Below are positions 40,717 through 51,732 of a stretch of DNA of 64,000 nt, in pieces. Below the pieces are notes generated by a model. It did not search any database. It was not told the DNA's origin and saw only the letters and a list, made by a program, of their open reading frames with translations. Source of the DNA: Rhodococcoides kyotonense (GTDB lineage Bacteria; Actinomycetota; Actinomycetes; Mycobacteriales; Mycobacteriaceae); the NCBI RefSeq assembly GCF_001645385.1, contig NZ_LVHI01000023.1:353969-417968 (forward strand). The letters are read 5' to 3'. Made by a program: the position numbers and the translations under genes. The stretch's first letter is position 1. Every line of letters starts with the position of its first letter.

Positions 40717-42684
40717 GTGAGCGCACCAACCGCACGCCCAGGGCCCACGACACGTAAGTCGGGGGCAGTCAGCAGCTCGTCGACGCAAGAGACGCCGACG
40801 GTAGGCATCGTCGAAGGATCTCGCCGTCAGGTCGCACCCGAAAAGGTGACCGGCGCGCAGTCCGTCGTCCGAGCGCTCGAGGAACTCGACGTCGACACGG
40901 TATTCGGTATTCCCGGCGGCGCCGTCCTTCCCGTCTACGACCCGCTCTTCGACTCGAAGAAGGTCCGCCACGTCCTCGTCCGGCACGAGCAGGGTGCAGG
41001 ACACGCCGCAACGGGTTACGCCCAGGCAACCGGCCGCGTCGGTGTCTGCATGGCGACGTCCGGACCCGGCGCGACCAACCTCGTGACCCCGCTCGCCGAC
41101 GCACAGATGGACTCGGTCCCCGTCGTCGCGATCACCGGTCAGGTCGCCCGCAGCCTCATCGGCACCGACGGGTTCCAGGAGGCCGACATCTCCGGCATCA
41201 CCATGCCGGTGACCAAGCACAACTTCCTGATCACCGACGGGGTCGACATCCCGCGGATCATCGCCGAGGCGTTCTACATCGCCGCGTCCGGTCGTCCGGG
41301 CGCTGTCCTCGTCGACATCCCGAAGGACATCCTGCAGGCGCAGACGACGTTCTCGTGGCCGCCGGAGATGCGACTGCCCGGCTACCGTCCGGTGACCAAG
41401 CCGCACGGCAAGCAGGTTCGCGAAGCGGCGCGCTTCATCGCCGACGCGAAGCAGCCCGTGCTGTACGTCGGCGGCGGTGTCATCAAGGCCAATGCGTCGG
41501 CCGAGTTGCTGGAACTCGCGGAGCTGACCGGCATTCCGGTCGTCACCACCCTGATGGCGCGTGGCGCGTTCCCCGACACGCACCAGCTGAACCTCGGCAT
41601 GCCGGGCATGCACGGAACCGTTGCAGCCGTTGCGGCACTGCAGAAGAGCGACCTGCTCATCACGCTCGGCGCTCGTTTCGACGACCGTGTCACCGGCAAG
41701 CTGTCGTCGTTCGCGCCGAACGCCAAGGTCATTCACGCCGACATCGACCCGGCCGAGATCGGCAAGAACCGATACGCGGACGTGCCGATCGTCGGTGACT
41801 GCAAGGAGGTCGTCGTCGAGCTGATCGAGGCCATCCGCGCGGACCGTGCCACCGGCACGACGCTGGACCTCGCGGAGTGGTGGACCTACCTCGACGGCAT
41901 CCGCAAGACGTACCCGCTGAGCTACGACCGTCCCCAGGACGGGAGCATGTCGCCGGAATTCGTCATCTCCGCGGTCGGCAAGGCCGCAGGTCCCGACGCG
42001 GTGTACTGCGCGGGCGTCGGCCAGCATCAGATGTGGGCGGCGCAGTTCATCGACTACGAGAAGCCGCGTACGTGGCTCAACTCGGGTGGTCTGGGCACCA
42101 TGGGGTACGCGGTTCCCGCAGCCATGGGCGCCAAGATGGGCGTGCCGGACACCGAGGTGTGGGCGATCGACGGCGACGGCTGCTTCCAGATGACCAATCA
42201 GGAACTCGCCACGTGCGCGGTCGAGGGCATCCCGATCAAGGTCGCGTTGATCAACAACGGCAACCTCGGCATGGTTCGGCAGTGGCAGACGCTGTTCTAC
42301 GAGGAGCGTTACTCCAACACGAACCTCGGAACCCATGGCACGCAGCGCATTCCGGACTTCGTCAAGCTGGCCGAGGCTCTCGGTTGCGTCGGAATCCGGT
42401 GCGAGCGCGAGGAAGACGTCGACGACGTCATCGCGCAGGCCCGGGCGATCACGGACCGGCCGGTCGTCATCGACTTCATCGTCGGTGCCGACGCGCAGGT
42501 CTGGCCGATGGTGGCCGCAGGCACGGGTAACGACGAGATCATGGCAGCACGTGGCATCCGCCCGCTGTTCGACGAGGACGAGGCCTCGGTCGCCGAGCCG
42601 GCCGTCATCCACGAAGCCATGAACCGCGAGCAGGCGCACGGTGAGGCGCTGTCCGCGAACGACGAGAAGGGCACCGCGAAGTGA
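40717..42684 (+). CDS. ilvB: Acetolactate synthase, large (catalytic) subunit
   Basis: A 655-residue thiamine diphosphate enzyme that makes acetolactate or acetohydroxybutyrate, the first common step of valine, leucine and isoleucine synthesis. The catalytic Glu lies in [17 protein letters not shown], the FAD region is around [11 protein letters not shown], and the ThDP motif is [19 protein letters not shown] non-conserved N-terminus of about 40 residues precedes the domain. GTG 40717 is preceded by GAGGA. It overlaps ilvN by 4 nt and is under the leader attenuator. Confidence 0.97.
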   Translation: MSAPTARPGPTTRKSGAVSSSSTQETPTVGIVEGSRRQVAPEKVTGAQSVVRALEELDVDTVFGIPGGAVLPVYDPLFDSKKVRHVLVRHEQGAGHAATGYAQATGRVGVCMATSGPGATNLVTPLADAQMDSVPVVAITGQVARSLIGTDGFQEADISGITMPVTKHNFLITDGVDIPRIIAEAFYIAASGRPGAVLVDIPKDILQAQTTFSWPPEMRLPGYRPVTKPHGKQVREAARFIADAKQPVLYVGGGVIKANASAELLELAELTGIPVVTTLMARGAFPDTHQLNLGMPGMHGTVAAVAALQKSDLLITLGARFDDRVTGKLSSFAPNAKVIHADIDPAEIGKNRYADVPIVGDCKEVVVELIEAIRADRATGTTLDLAEWWTYLDGIRKTYPLSYDRPQDGSMSPEFVISAVGKAAGPDAVYCAGVGQHQMWAAQFIDYEKPRTWLNSGGLGTMGYAVPAAMGAKMGVPDTEVWAIDGDGCFQMTNQELATCAVEGIPIKVALINNGNLGMVRQWQTLFYEERYSNTNLGTHGTQRIPDFVKLAEALGCVGIRCEREEDVDDVIAQARAITDRPVVIDFIVGADAQVWPMVAAGTGNDEIMAARGIRPLFDEDEASVAEPAVIHEAMNREQAHGEALSANDEKGTAK

Positions 42685-43184
42685 GCACGAGTCATACCCT
42701 CAGCGTCCTCGTCGAGGACAAGCCAGGTGTGCTGGCCCGCGTCGCCGCGCTGTTCTCGCGTCGCGGATTCAACATCTCCTCGCTCGCCGTCGGCGGCACC
42801 GAGATTCCCGAGATCTCGCGCATGACCATCGTCGTGACCGTCGACGAATTCCCGCTCGAACAGGTGACGAAGCAGCTCAACAAGCTCATCAACGTCATCA
42901 AGATCGTCGAGCAGGACGACGACACGTCGGTCGCGCGAGAATTGGTCCTGATCAAGGTGCGTGCCGACGCAAGCGTGCGGAGCGAGGTCATCGAAACGGT
43001 GAACCTGTTCCGCGCCAAGGTGATCGACGTGTCGCCCGAGTCCGTCACGGTCGAGGCGACGGGTACCCGCTCGAAGCTCGATGCGTTGCTGAAGATGTTG
43101 GACCCCTATGGAATTCGAGAAATAGTTCAGTCGGGAGTCGTTGCCGTCGGACGTGGACCGAAATCGATCACTGCCTCGCGCTAG
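42681..43184 (+). CDS. ilvN: Acetolactate synthase, small (regulatory) subunit
   Basis: A 167-residue regulatory subunit that binds valine and activates IlvB. The N-terminal ACT domain [37 protein letters not shown] is intact and so is the C-terminal ALS_ss_C part ([19 protein letters not shown]). GTG 42681 overlaps the ilvB stop. Confidence 0.97.
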   Translation: MSTSHTLSVLVEDKPGVLARVAALFSRRGFNISSLAVGGTEIPEISRMTIVVTVDEFPLEQVTKQLNKLINVIKIVEQDDDTSVARELVLIKVRADASVRSEVIETVNLFRAKVIDVSPESVTVEATGTRSKLDALLKMLDPYGIREIVQSGVVAVGRGPKSITASR

Positions 43185-43226
43185 CCGCGAGCAGTACAGC
43201 GTAAAACCCAAGAGGAAAGGTAATAA

Positions 43227-44243
<1,017 letters not shown>

Positions 44244-44255
44244 TCCGTCGTACAT

Positions 44256-44289
44256 GAGTGAAGGGCATCCGCGAGGGTGCCCTTCGCTC
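44256..44289 (+). terminator. Terminator of ilvBNC
   Basis: 13-nt arms (44256-44268 and 44277-44289) centred on GAAGGGCA/TGCCCTTC, 12 nt after the ilvC stop. Confidence 0.75.
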
Positions 44290-44391
44290 GTTCGGTGAGG
44301 GTGAACCCCGTGCTGTTCGCCCAGGCCATTAAACTTGTCCCGCACTCGCACTCTTTCACCAGCTCGAAACCGACATAGGGGAGTTCTTCAC

Positions 44392-45987
44392 GTGAGCCAG
44401 CCAGGCCGTCCTGTCGTTCTGATCGCCGACAAACTTGCGCAGTCCACAGTCGAGGCTCTCGGCGACGGCGTCGAGGTCCGTTGGGTCGACGGCCCGGACC
44501 GCCCCGCCCTGCTCGCCGCCGTCCCCGAGGCCGACGCGATCCTCGTTCGCTCCGCGACGACGGTCGACGCCGAGGTCCTCGCCGCAGGCACCAAGCTGAA
44601 GATCGTCGCCCGCGCAGGCGTCGGCCTCGACAACGTCGACGTACCGGCAGCCACCGAGCGCGGTGTCCTCGTCGTCAACGCACCGACGTCGAACATCCAC
44701 ACCGCTGCCGAGCACGCCGTGACGCTGCTGCTGTCCGCTGCGCGTCAGATCCCCGCCGCCGACAAGACGCTGCGTGAGCACGAGTGGAAGCGCAGCAAGT
44801 TCAACGGCGTCGAGATCTTCGGCAAGACCGTCGGCGTCGTCGGACTCGGCCGCATCGGCCAGCTGTTCGCGCAGCGCCTCGCCGCGTTCGAGACCCACAT
44901 CATCGCGTACGACCCCTACGTCTCCGCAGCACGCGCCGCACAGCTCGGCATCGAGCTCGTCAGCCTCGACGAACTGCTCACGCGCGCCGACATGTTCTCG
45001 GTGCACCTGCCCAAGACCCCCGAGACCAAGGGCATCATCGGCAAGGAAGCCCTCGCCAAGACCAAGCCCGGCGTCATCGTCGTCAACGCGGCTCGCGGTG
45101 GGCTCGTCGACGAGCAGGCTCTCGCCGACGCCATCACCAGCGGCCACGTCTTCGCTGCAGGCATCGACGTCTACGCCAGCGAGCCCTGCACCGACAGCCC
45201 GCTGTTCGAACTGCCCCAGGTCGTCGTCACGCCGCACCTCGGTGCGTCGACCACCGAAGCGCAGGATCGCGCGGGCACCGACGTCGCGAAGTCCGTATTG
45301 CTCGCTCTCGCAGGCGAATTCGTTCCCGACGCAGTGAACGTCAAGGGCGGCGCGGTCGGCGAGGAAGTGTCGCCGTGGCTCGACATCGTTCGCAAGCAGG
45401 GTGTCCTGCTCGGTGCGCTATCCGACGAACTGCCGTCGTCGCTGTCGGTCGACGTCCGCGGTGAGCTCGCAGCCGAGGACGTCGAAATCCTCAAGCTGTC
45501 GGCGCTGCGCGGTCTGTTCTCCGCCGTCATCGAGGACTCGGTCACGTTCGTCAATGCACCCTCGCTCGCCGAGGAGCGCGGTGTCACCGCCGAGGTCACC
45601 ACGGCACCCGAGAGCGAGAACCACCGCAGCGTCGTCGACATCCGCGCCGTCTACGGCGACGGCACCGTCCTCAACGTCGCGGGCACGCTCACCGGAACCC
45701 AGCAAGTCGAGAAGATCGTCAACATCAACGGACGCAACTTCGACCTGCGTGCCGAGGGCAAGAACCTCATCATCAACTACACCGACCAGCCCGGCAGCCT
45801 CGGCCGCATCGGCACACTGCTCGGTGACGCGGGCGTCGACATCCAGGCCGCGGCGCTCAGCCAGGACTCCGAGGGCGACGGCGCGACGATCCTGCTTCGC
45901 GTCGACAAGGACGTGTCCGCCGAGGTCAGCGCGAACATTGCCTCGGCGGTCGGTGCGTCGACCATCGAGCTCGTCGACCTGTCCTGA
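44392..45987 (+). CDS. serA: D-3-phosphoglycerate dehydrogenase
   Basis: A 531-residue type I enzyme, first step of serine synthesis. The NAD-binding motif is [17 protein letters not shown], the catalytic Arg/His/Glu set is found in [22 protein letters not shown] and [14 protein letters not shown]. About residues 315-450 form the allosteric substrate-binding (ASB) domain and the C-terminus ([27 protein letters not shown]) an ACT domain for serine feedback. GTG 44392 follows AGGGGAG. A TAAACT element about 55 nt upstream could be its -10. Confidence 0.95.
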   Translation: MSQPGRPVVLIADKLAQSTVEALGDGVEVRWVDGPDRPALLAAVPEADAILVRSATTVDAEVLAAGTKLKIVARAGVGLDNVDVPAATERGVLVVNAPTSNIHTAAEHAVTLLLSAARQIPAADKTLREHEWKRSKFNGVEIFGKTVGVVGLGRIGQLFAQRLAAFETHIIAYDPYVSAARAAQLGIELVSLDELLTRADMFSVHLPKTPETKGIIGKEALAKTKPGVIVVNAARGGLVDEQALADAITSGHVFAAGIDVYASEPCTDSPLFELPQVVVTPHLGASTTEAQDRAGTDVAKSVLLALAGEFVPDAVNVKGGAVGEEVSPWLDIVRKQGVLLGALSDELPSSLSVDVRGELAAEDVEILKLSALRGLFSAVIEDSVTFVNAPSLAEERGVTAEVTTAPESENHRSVVDIRAVYGDGTVLNVAGTLTGTQQVEKIVNINGRNFDLRAEGKNLIINYTDQPGSLGRIGTLLGDAGVDIQAAALSQDSEGDGATILLRVDKDVSAEVSANIASAVGASTIELVDLS

Positions 45988-46028
45988 TCGTCTCTCACAT
46001 CCATTCGCTCGAACAGAACGAGGAGTCA

Positions 46029-47039
46029 ATGAAGCTCGCCGTCATCGCTGGAGATGGAATCGGCCCCGAGGTCGTCGACCAGGCACTGAAGGTGCTGGAC
46101 GTCGTCGTCCCCGGCGTCGACAAGACCGAGTACGACCTCGGTGCTCGCCGCTACAACGCGACCGGCGAGCTTCTCCCGGATTCCGTTCTGGACGAGATCC
46201 GGGCGCACGACGCAATCCTGTTGGGCGCCATCGGCGATCCGTCCGTGCCCAGTGGTGTGCTCGAGCGCGGACTGCTGCTGCGCGCTCGGTTCGCGCTGGA
46301 CCACCACATCAACCTGCGTCCGGCCAAGCTGTACCCGGGTGTCGTCGGACCGCTCGACGGCAACAAGAACATCGACATCGTCGTCGTCCGTGAAGGAACC
46401 GAAGGCCCGTACACCGGCAACGGCGGTGCGCTGCGCGTCGGTACGCCGAACGAGGTCGCGACGGAGGTCAGCGTCAACACTCGCTTCGGTGTCGAGCGCG
46501 TGGTGCGTGACGGTTTCGCGCGGGCCATAGGTCGTCGCAAGCACCTGACGTTGCTGCACAAGACGAACGTATTGTCTTTCGCCGGTAGCCTCTGGGCACG
46601 CACGGTCGACGAGGTTGCCAAGGAATTCCCGGAGGTCGAGGTCGCCTACCAGCACATCGACGCCGCCATGATCCACCTCGTCACCGACCCCGGTCGTTTC
46701 GACGTCATCGTCACCGACAACCTGTTCGGCGACATCGTGACCGACCTGTCCGCAGCCGTCAGCGGCGGAATCGGTCTTGCGGCCAGCGGAAACATCGACG
46801 CGACGGGTACGAACCCGTCGATGTTCGAGCCCGTTCACGGCAGCGCACCCGACATCGCGGGCCAGGGCAAGGCGGATCCCACGGCCGCAATTCTGTCGGT
46901 GTCGCTGCTCCTCGCACACCTCGGGGACACCGCGAACTCCGAGCGCGTCGAAGCTGCGGTGGCCGCGGACCTCGCGTCGCGCGGAACTGCTCCGGCCTCG
47001 ACGTCGGAAATCGGTGACAGGATCGCGTCGAAGCTGTAA
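46029..47039 (+). CDS. leuB: 3-isopropylmalate dehydrogenase
   Basis: A 336-residue oxidative decarboxylase of leucine synthesis. [23 protein letters not shown], the substrate Arg set in [24 protein letters not shown], the catalytic Lys in [10 protein letters not shown], and the NAD-binding [21 protein letters not shown] are all present. GAGGAG is 5 nt before the ATG. It follows serA by 41 nt and may be cotranscribed with it. Confidence 0.96.
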   Translation: MKLAVIAGDGIGPEVVDQALKVLDVVVPGVDKTEYDLGARRYNATGELLPDSVLDEIRAHDAILLGAIGDPSVPSGVLERGLLLRARFALDHHINLRPAKLYPGVVGPLDGNKNIDIVVVREGTEGPYTGNGGALRVGTPNEVATEVSVNTRFGVERVVRDGFARAIGRRKHLTLLHKTNVLSFAGSLWARTVDEVAKEFPEVEVAYQHIDAAMIHLVTDPGRFDVIVTDNLFGDIVTDLSAAVSGGIGLAASGNIDATGTNPSMFEPVHGSAPDIAGQGKADPTAAILSVSLLLAHLGDTANSERVEAAVAADLASRGTAPASTSEIGDRIASKL

Positions 47040-47050
47040 CCCTTTCTCGC

Positions 47051-47099
47051 ACCGAAGGCCTCCTCCGGTCACTCAGAGTGACCGAAGGAGGCCTTCGGT
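47051..47099. terminator. Bidirectional terminator between leuB and the MFS gene
   Basis: A 23+23 stem with one mismatch and a CAG loop, centred between two convergent genes (11 and 15 nt from the stops). The strongest hairpin in the window. Confidence 0.9.
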
Positions 47100-47114
47100 T
47101 TGTGCGGACCCCGG

Positions 47115-48320
47115 TCAGTCCTTCGACTCGTGGTCCGCCGGGATGACGGGGACGGACAGGGCGGGGAAGATCGAGGACACCAGGAACGCCACGGGAAAGC
47201 TGACGGCCGCGAGGGCGCCGAATGCCGGGGGTACGAGGGACGCGGCGATGTACTGACCGGTGTTCTGCATTCCCAGCGCACGACCGCTCCAGTACGGTCC
47301 CGCGAACTCCGCGACCGCGGTGAAGGCCAACCCGTTGGGTGCGACGGTGACGACCGATGCGACGACCATGACGACGATGGACACGGGGGAGTCCATCCAG
47401 TCGGTGATCGCGAGTACGAGCATGGTGACCGTCGTCGATACGGCGACCCAGCGGAGCGGACGCATTCGGCTGCCGACCCGGTCGGACAGTGCGCCGACGC
47501 CCATGCGGCCGAGGGCTCCCAGGATCTGGGTTGCGGTGACGAGTACACCGGCCGATGCGGCGGACCAACCGCGGTCGGACATCAACCACACGAGTGCGTA
47601 CGTCCAGACGACGTACTGCGGCACGACGAGCAGGATCGACGTCGAATGGATGCGCCACAGCTGGCTGCTCGTGCGGTACGGGTTGACCAGCAGTCCTTGC
47701 TTCTCCGCCGCAGCGCGGTCCGGACGCGGGGGATCGACGACGCCCAGGCACAGAATCGCGCCGAGACCACAGATGACCGCTGGGACGAGCAGAGCGGATC
47801 CGACGCCGTGGTCGCGCGCGATGGACGGGATGGTCATCGCGGCGACAGCGACACCCAGTGGAACCGACATCTGACGGATTCCCATGGCGAGCCCACGCTG
47901 CTTCGGCGGGAACCAGCCGACGACGACGCGTCCGCTCGCGCTGTTGGCGCTGGCTGCAGCCATTCCACCGACCAGAAGGCACAGCCCGAGTATCGGTAGC
48001 GAAGTGGTGAAGTACGCGGCGACACTGGCGAGTGCGGTGAGCCCCAATCCGATTGCCAGAACGAGTCTTTCGCCGACGCGATCGACGAGCACGCCCCATG
48101 CGATGAGCGTCAGCATGATGCCGACCGTCGGCATCGCGACGAGAATTCCGGCGGTCGCGAAACTGAGGCCGAGATCGTCGTGCAGTGCGGGGATCAGGAA
48201 GGCGGCGCCGTTGATGAACACGGCTCCTGCGGTCTGGGCAAGCATTCCGAGCCCGAGCATGAACCACTTTCGACGACTCGTCGTCCGGCTCTCACTGTCG
48301 GTTCTCGTCACGTTCCTCAC
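47115..48320 (-). CDS. Major facilitator superfamily transporter (Rv2994-like)
   Basis: A 401-residue membrane transporter with about 12 hydrophobic helices. The cytoplasmic loop signature after helix 2 is WGVLVDRVGERLVLAIG, and a related one (GVGALSDRVGSRMRPL) marks the second half, typical of MFS proteins. Substrate unknown; export of a small organic compound or drug is possible. GTG 48320 is the start, with GATGGAG before it. Divergent from the FAH gene. Confidence 0.85.
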   Translation of the reverse strand: MRNVTRTDSESRTTSRRKWFMLGLGMLAQTAGAVFINGAAFLIPALHDDLGLSFATAGILVAMPTVGIMLTLIAWGVLVDRVGERLVLAIGLGLTALASVAAYFTTSLPILGLCLLVGGMAAASANSASGRVVVGWFPPKQRGLAMGIRQMSVPLGVAVAAMTIPSIARDHGVGSALLVPAVICGLGAILCLGVVDPPRPDRAAAEKQGLLVNPYRTSSQLWRIHSTSILLVVPQYVVWTYALVWLMSDRGWSAASAGVLVTATQILGALGRMGVGALSDRVGSRMRPLRWVAVSTTVTMLVLAITDWMDSPVSIVVMVVASVVTVAPNGLAFTAVAEFAGPYWSGRALGMQNTGQYIAASLVPPAFGALAAVSFPVAFLVSSIFPALSVPVIPADHESKD

Positions 48321-48413
48321 TGCTCCATCTCACTATGTGGACACTGAATCTCTCACTGTGAACTCTTCGGTCGACTGTACTCCGCGTCGGTGGTGGGCAA
48401 TTCGACGGCCCGG

Positions 48414-48441
48414 CCACGTGGAAAACGTGGGTCGATAGACT
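48414..48441 (+). promoter_or_regulatory. Promoter with palindrome upstream of the FAH gene
   Basis: The inverted repeat CCACGT-GGAAA-ACGTGG (48414-48430) covers the -35 position and is followed by -10 TAGACT (48436-48441), which ends 6 nt before ATG 48448. A repressor site is plausible. The TCACTGTGA palindrome nearer the MFS start may be another. Confidence 0.5.
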
Positions 48442-48447
48442 TTCGGT

Positions 48448-49221
48448 ATGCGACTGGGTCGAATTGCAAGTCCTGACGGTGTGGCTTTCGTGAGTATCGA
48501 AGGGGAGGGTGACGCGCAGACTGCCAAGGAAATCGCCGAACATCCTTTCGGCACACCGACCTTCACCGGGCGCTCGTGGCCGCTCGCCGATGTTCGCCTG
48601 CTGGCGCCGATTCTCGCCAGCAAGGTGATCGCGATCGGCAAGAACTACGCGGCGCACGCCGCGGAGATGGGTGGCGAAGCGCCCGAATCTCCCGTCATCT
48701 TCATCAAGCCGAACACGTCGATCGTCGGACCGGGCGCTCCGATCGTGCTTCCCCCGACGTCGAACGAAGTTCATTACGAAGGCGAACTCGCGGTCGTCAT
48801 CGGCCGCCCCTGCAAGGACGTTCCCGCGTCCAAGGCTCTCGACGTCGTGCTCGGATACACCGTCGCCAACGATGTATCGGCCCGCGATCACCAGCGTGCC
48901 GACGGTCAGTGGACCAGGGCGAAGGGGCATGACACGTTCTGCCCGCTCGGTCCGTGGATCGAGACGTCGCTCGATGCATCGGACGTCGAGATCAAGACCG
49001 AGGTCGACGGCCAGGTCAAGCAGCACAGCCGCACGTCGCTGCTGTTGCACGACATCCCGAAGATCATCGAATGGGTCTCCGCCGTCATGACTCTGCTGCC
49101 CGGTGACGTCATCCTGACCGGAACTCCGGAGGGCGTCGGGCCGATCGCCGACGGCCAGTCGGTGTCGATCACCGTCGAGGGGATCGGAACGTTGACGAAC
49201 CCTGTCGTAGCCAAGAACTAG
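48448..49221 (+). CDS. Fumarylacetoacetate hydrolase family protein (Rv2993c-like)
   Basis: A 257-residue FAH-fold enzyme: [52 protein letters not shown] (metal-binding Glu pair) and [11 protein letters not shown] (Asp), with the terminal [12 protein letters not shown]. Members hydrolyse or decarboxylate beta-keto or acylpyruvate substrates, including homoprotocatechuate pathway intermediates; the precise substrate is unknown. It begins a unit with gltX 35 nt downstream. Confidence 0.88.
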   Translation: MRLGRIASPDGVAFVSIEGEGDAQTAKEIAEHPFGTPTFTGRSWPLADVRLLAPILASKVIAIGKNYAAHAAEMGGEAPESPVIFIKPNTSIVGPGAPIVLPPTSNEVHYEGELAVVIGRPCKDVPASKALDVVLGYTVANDVSARDHQRADGQWTRAKGHDTFCPLGPWIETSLDASDVEIKTEVDGQVKQHSRTSLLLHDIPKIIEWVSAVMTLLPGDVILTGTPEGVGPIADGQSVSITVEGIGTLTNPVVAKN

Positions 49222-49256
49222 ACACCCACACTCAAGCCCTCGAACGTGAGCGAGAC

Positions 49257-50729
49257 ATGACCTCCACCGAAGTACGAGTCCGATTCTGCCCTTCGCCGAC
49301 GGGCACACCCCATGTCGGCCTCATCCGCACCGCGCTGTTCAACTGGGCGTTCGCGCGCCACCACGGTGGCTCGTTCGTCTTCCGCATCGAGGACACCGAC
49401 GCGGCCCGCGACTCCGAGGAGTCCTACGCCGCCCTTCTCGACGCGTTGCGCTGGCTCGGTCTGACGTGGGACGAGGGCCCCGAGGTCGGTGGACCGTACG
49501 AACCGTATCGGCAATCGCTTCGACGCGACCAGCACCTCGAGGTCGTCGCGAAGCTTCTGGAGGCAGGGGAGGCGTACGAGAGCTTCTCGACGCCCGAGGA
49601 AGTCGAGGCCAGGCACAAGGCGGCAGGTCGCGATCCGAAGCTCGGATACGACAATTTCGATCGTGACCTCACGCCGGAACAGAAGCAGTCGTTCGTCGAC
49701 GAGGGCCGCAAACCCGTTGTGCGCCTTCGTATGCCGGATCGCGATCTGACGTGGAACGACTTGGTGCGCGGCGAGACGACGTTCAAGGCGGGAACGGTTC
49801 CGGACTTCGCGCTCACCCGTGGCAACGGAATCCCGTTGTACACGTTGGTCAATCCTGTCGACGACGCACTCATGAACATCACCCATGTTCTCCGTGGCGA
49901 GGACCTCCTGTCGTCGACGCCGCGTCAGCTCGCGCTGTACGAAGCGTTGGTCCGTATCGGAGTCGCGCAGCGGACACCGGAATTCGGTCACCTTCCCTTC
50001 GTGATGGGGCAGGGAAACAAGAAGCTGTCCAAGCGTGATCCCGAGTCGAACCTGTTCATTCACCGCGATCGCGGGTTCGTTCCCGAAGGGCTGCTCAACT
50101 ATCTGGCATTGCTCGGCTGGGGGATCTCGGACGATCACGACGTGTTCTCGTTGGAGGAGATGGTCGAGGCGTTCGAGATCGGCAAGGTCAACTCGAACCC
50201 GGCGCGCTTCGACCAGAAGAAGGCCGACGCCATCAACGCCGAGCAGATCCGACTGCTCGAACCGGCGGACTTCGCGACGCGTCTGCGTGCCTTCCTCACC
50301 GAGCACGGCCATCTGCCTGCCGAGATCGACGAGGCGCAGTTCGCGATCGCCGCGGATCTGGTGCAGACACGCATCGTCGTGCTGTCCGACGCGTGGGGAC
50401 TGCTGAAGTTCCTGTACGTGTCCGACGACGAATTCGAGATCGATCCGGCGGCCGCGTCGAAGAATCTCGGTGCCGACGCGGGCCCGGTGCTCGACGCGAC
50501 CATCGCCGCGCTGACGGCACTGCCCGAATGGAAGACAGCCGAGTTGGAGGAATCGCTGAAGTCCGCGCTGATCGACGGCCTGGGGCTCAAGCCCCGCAAG
50601 GCATTCGCTCCCGTGCGCGTTGCGATCACCGGATCGCACATCAGCCCGCCGCTGTACGAGTCCATGGAACTGCTCGGTCGCGACAAGTCGCTCGCTCGAC
50701 TCGGCGCGGCGCGCGCCCTGGTGGGTTGA
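49257..50729 (+). CDS. gltX: Glutamyl-tRNA synthetase
   Basis: A 490-residue class I synthetase. The HIGH motif appears as [18 protein letters not shown] and KMSKS as [11 protein letters not shown]. In organisms that use GatCAB this enzyme also charges tRNA-Gln with glutamate; both substrates, tRNA-Gln and tRNA-Glu, are encoded about 3 kb downstream, and gatCAB is in the same window. The ATG is supported by GTGAGCGAG at a short distance. Confidence 0.96.
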   Translation: MTSTEVRVRFCPSPTGTPHVGLIRTALFNWAFARHHGGSFVFRIEDTDAARDSEESYAALLDALRWLGLTWDEGPEVGGPYEPYRQSLRRDQHLEVVAKLLEAGEAYESFSTPEEVEARHKAAGRDPKLGYDNFDRDLTPEQKQSFVDEGRKPVVRLRMPDRDLTWNDLVRGETTFKAGTVPDFALTRGNGIPLYTLVNPVDDALMNITHVLRGEDLLSSTPRQLALYEALVRIGVAQRTPEFGHLPFVMGQGNKKLSKRDPESNLFIHRDRGFVPEGLLNYLALLGWGISDDHDVFSLEEMVEAFEIGKVNSNPARFDQKKADAINAEQIRLLEPADFATRLRAFLTEHGHLPAEIDEAQFAIAADLVQTRIVVLSDAWGLLKFLYVSDDEFEIDPAAASKNLGADAGPVLDATIAALTALPEWKTAELEESLKSALIDGLGLKPRKAFAPVRVAITGSHISPPLYESMELLGRDKSLARLGAARALVG

Positions 50730-50748
50730 TCCACCCGATGGCGAGCCG

Positions 50749-51732
50749 GTGAGCGCTTCCGGCCGGGTGGACCGGTTCCAACGCAGACATCCGGTGGTCG
50801 GGTTTCCGCTCGCTGTCGTCTACAAGTTCGTCGACGATCAGGGTGGCTATCTCGCCGCCCTGATCGCCTACTACGCGTTCGTGTCTCTATTTCCGCTGTT
50901 GCTGTTGGGCTCGACGATTCTGGGGATCGTGCTCGCGGGCAATCCCGATCTGCAGCAACAGATTCTGGACTCGGCGCTGAATCAGATCCCGATCGTCGGG
51001 CAGGACGTCGGCGAACCCACTCGCATCGGTGGCGGCACACTGGGTCTCGTCGTCGGCGTCGTCGGATCGCTGTACGGCGGTCTCGGTGTCGCGGTGGCGT
51101 TCCAGAATGCGATGAACACCGCGTGGGCCGTCCCGAAGAATCTGCGCCCGGACCCGATCCGGGCTCGCCTACGCGGTCTGGGGCTGCTCAGTACCGTCGG
51201 AGTGGCGGTACTCGGCATCACCGCGGTCAATGTGATCAGCTCCGCGGGCTACTTCGGGGAGATCACGGGCACCGTCGTGCTGGCTGCTGTCGTTCTGTTG
51301 AACATCGTGGTGTTCGGTGTCGCGTTCCGGCTCGCCACGGCGAGGCCACTGTCGGTGGGGGACGTGTTGCCGGGTGCTGTTGCGGCAGGGGTGATCTGGC
51401 AGCTCCTGCAGACGTTCGGCGGGGTCTACATCAAACATGTCGTGAGCCGAGCCTCGATCATCAACGGTGTGTTCGCGGTCGTGCTCGGACTGCTCGCCTT
51501 CATGTACGTCGCAGCGGTTCTCATCGTCGTCGCGGTCGAGATCAACGTCGTACGCGTCGACAAGCTTTATCCGCGTTCGTTGTTGACCCCGTTCACCGAC
51601 GATGTCGACCTGACCGAAGGGGACCGTCTCACCTACACCGGACAGGCGGAGGCGCAACGCAGCAAGGGGTTCGAGGAGATCGACGTCAGTTTCGACGGCC
51701 CGGGACCGAACGGTCATTCCGGATCGGCGTAG
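50749..51732 (+). CDS. YihY/BrkB family inner membrane protein
   Basis: A 327-residue protein with six predicted membrane helices and the family pattern YLAALIAYYAFVSLFPLLLLGSTILGIVL near the start and GAVAAGVIWQLLQTFGGVYIKHV before the last helices. Former names tie it to ribonuclease BN or virulence factor BrkB, but its molecular function is unresolved. GTG 50749 is chosen since it begins after the gltX stop. The last 19 nt overlap the convergent polymerase gene. Confidence 0.85.
   Translation: MSASGRVDRFQRRHPVVGFPLAVVYKFVDDQGGYLAALIAYYAFVSLFPLLLLGSTILGIVLAGNPDLQQQILDSALNQIPIVGQDVGEPTRIGGGTLGLVVGVVGSLYGGLGVAVAFQNAMNTAWAVPKNLRPDPIRARLRGLGLLSTVGVAVLGITAVNVISSAGYFGEITGTVVLAAVVLLNIVVFGVAFRLATARPLSVGDVLPGAVAAGVIWQLLQTFGGVYIKHVVSRASIINGVFAVVLGLLAFMYVAAVLIVVAVEINVVRVDKLYPRSLLTPFTDDVDLTEGDRLTYTGQAEAQRSKGFEEIDVSFDGPGPNGHSGSA

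Noticed and set aside
40514-40720. 68-codon frame through the ilvB leader
   Set aside because: It runs across the terminator hairpin, starts upstream of the -10 element, and has no branched-chain enrichment; the 15-codon frame fits attenuation better.
44301-44378. 25-codon frame with several Ser codons before serA, considered as a serine leader peptide
   Set aside because: Its start lies upstream of the likely -10 (TAAACT) and there is no terminator hairpin between it and serA.
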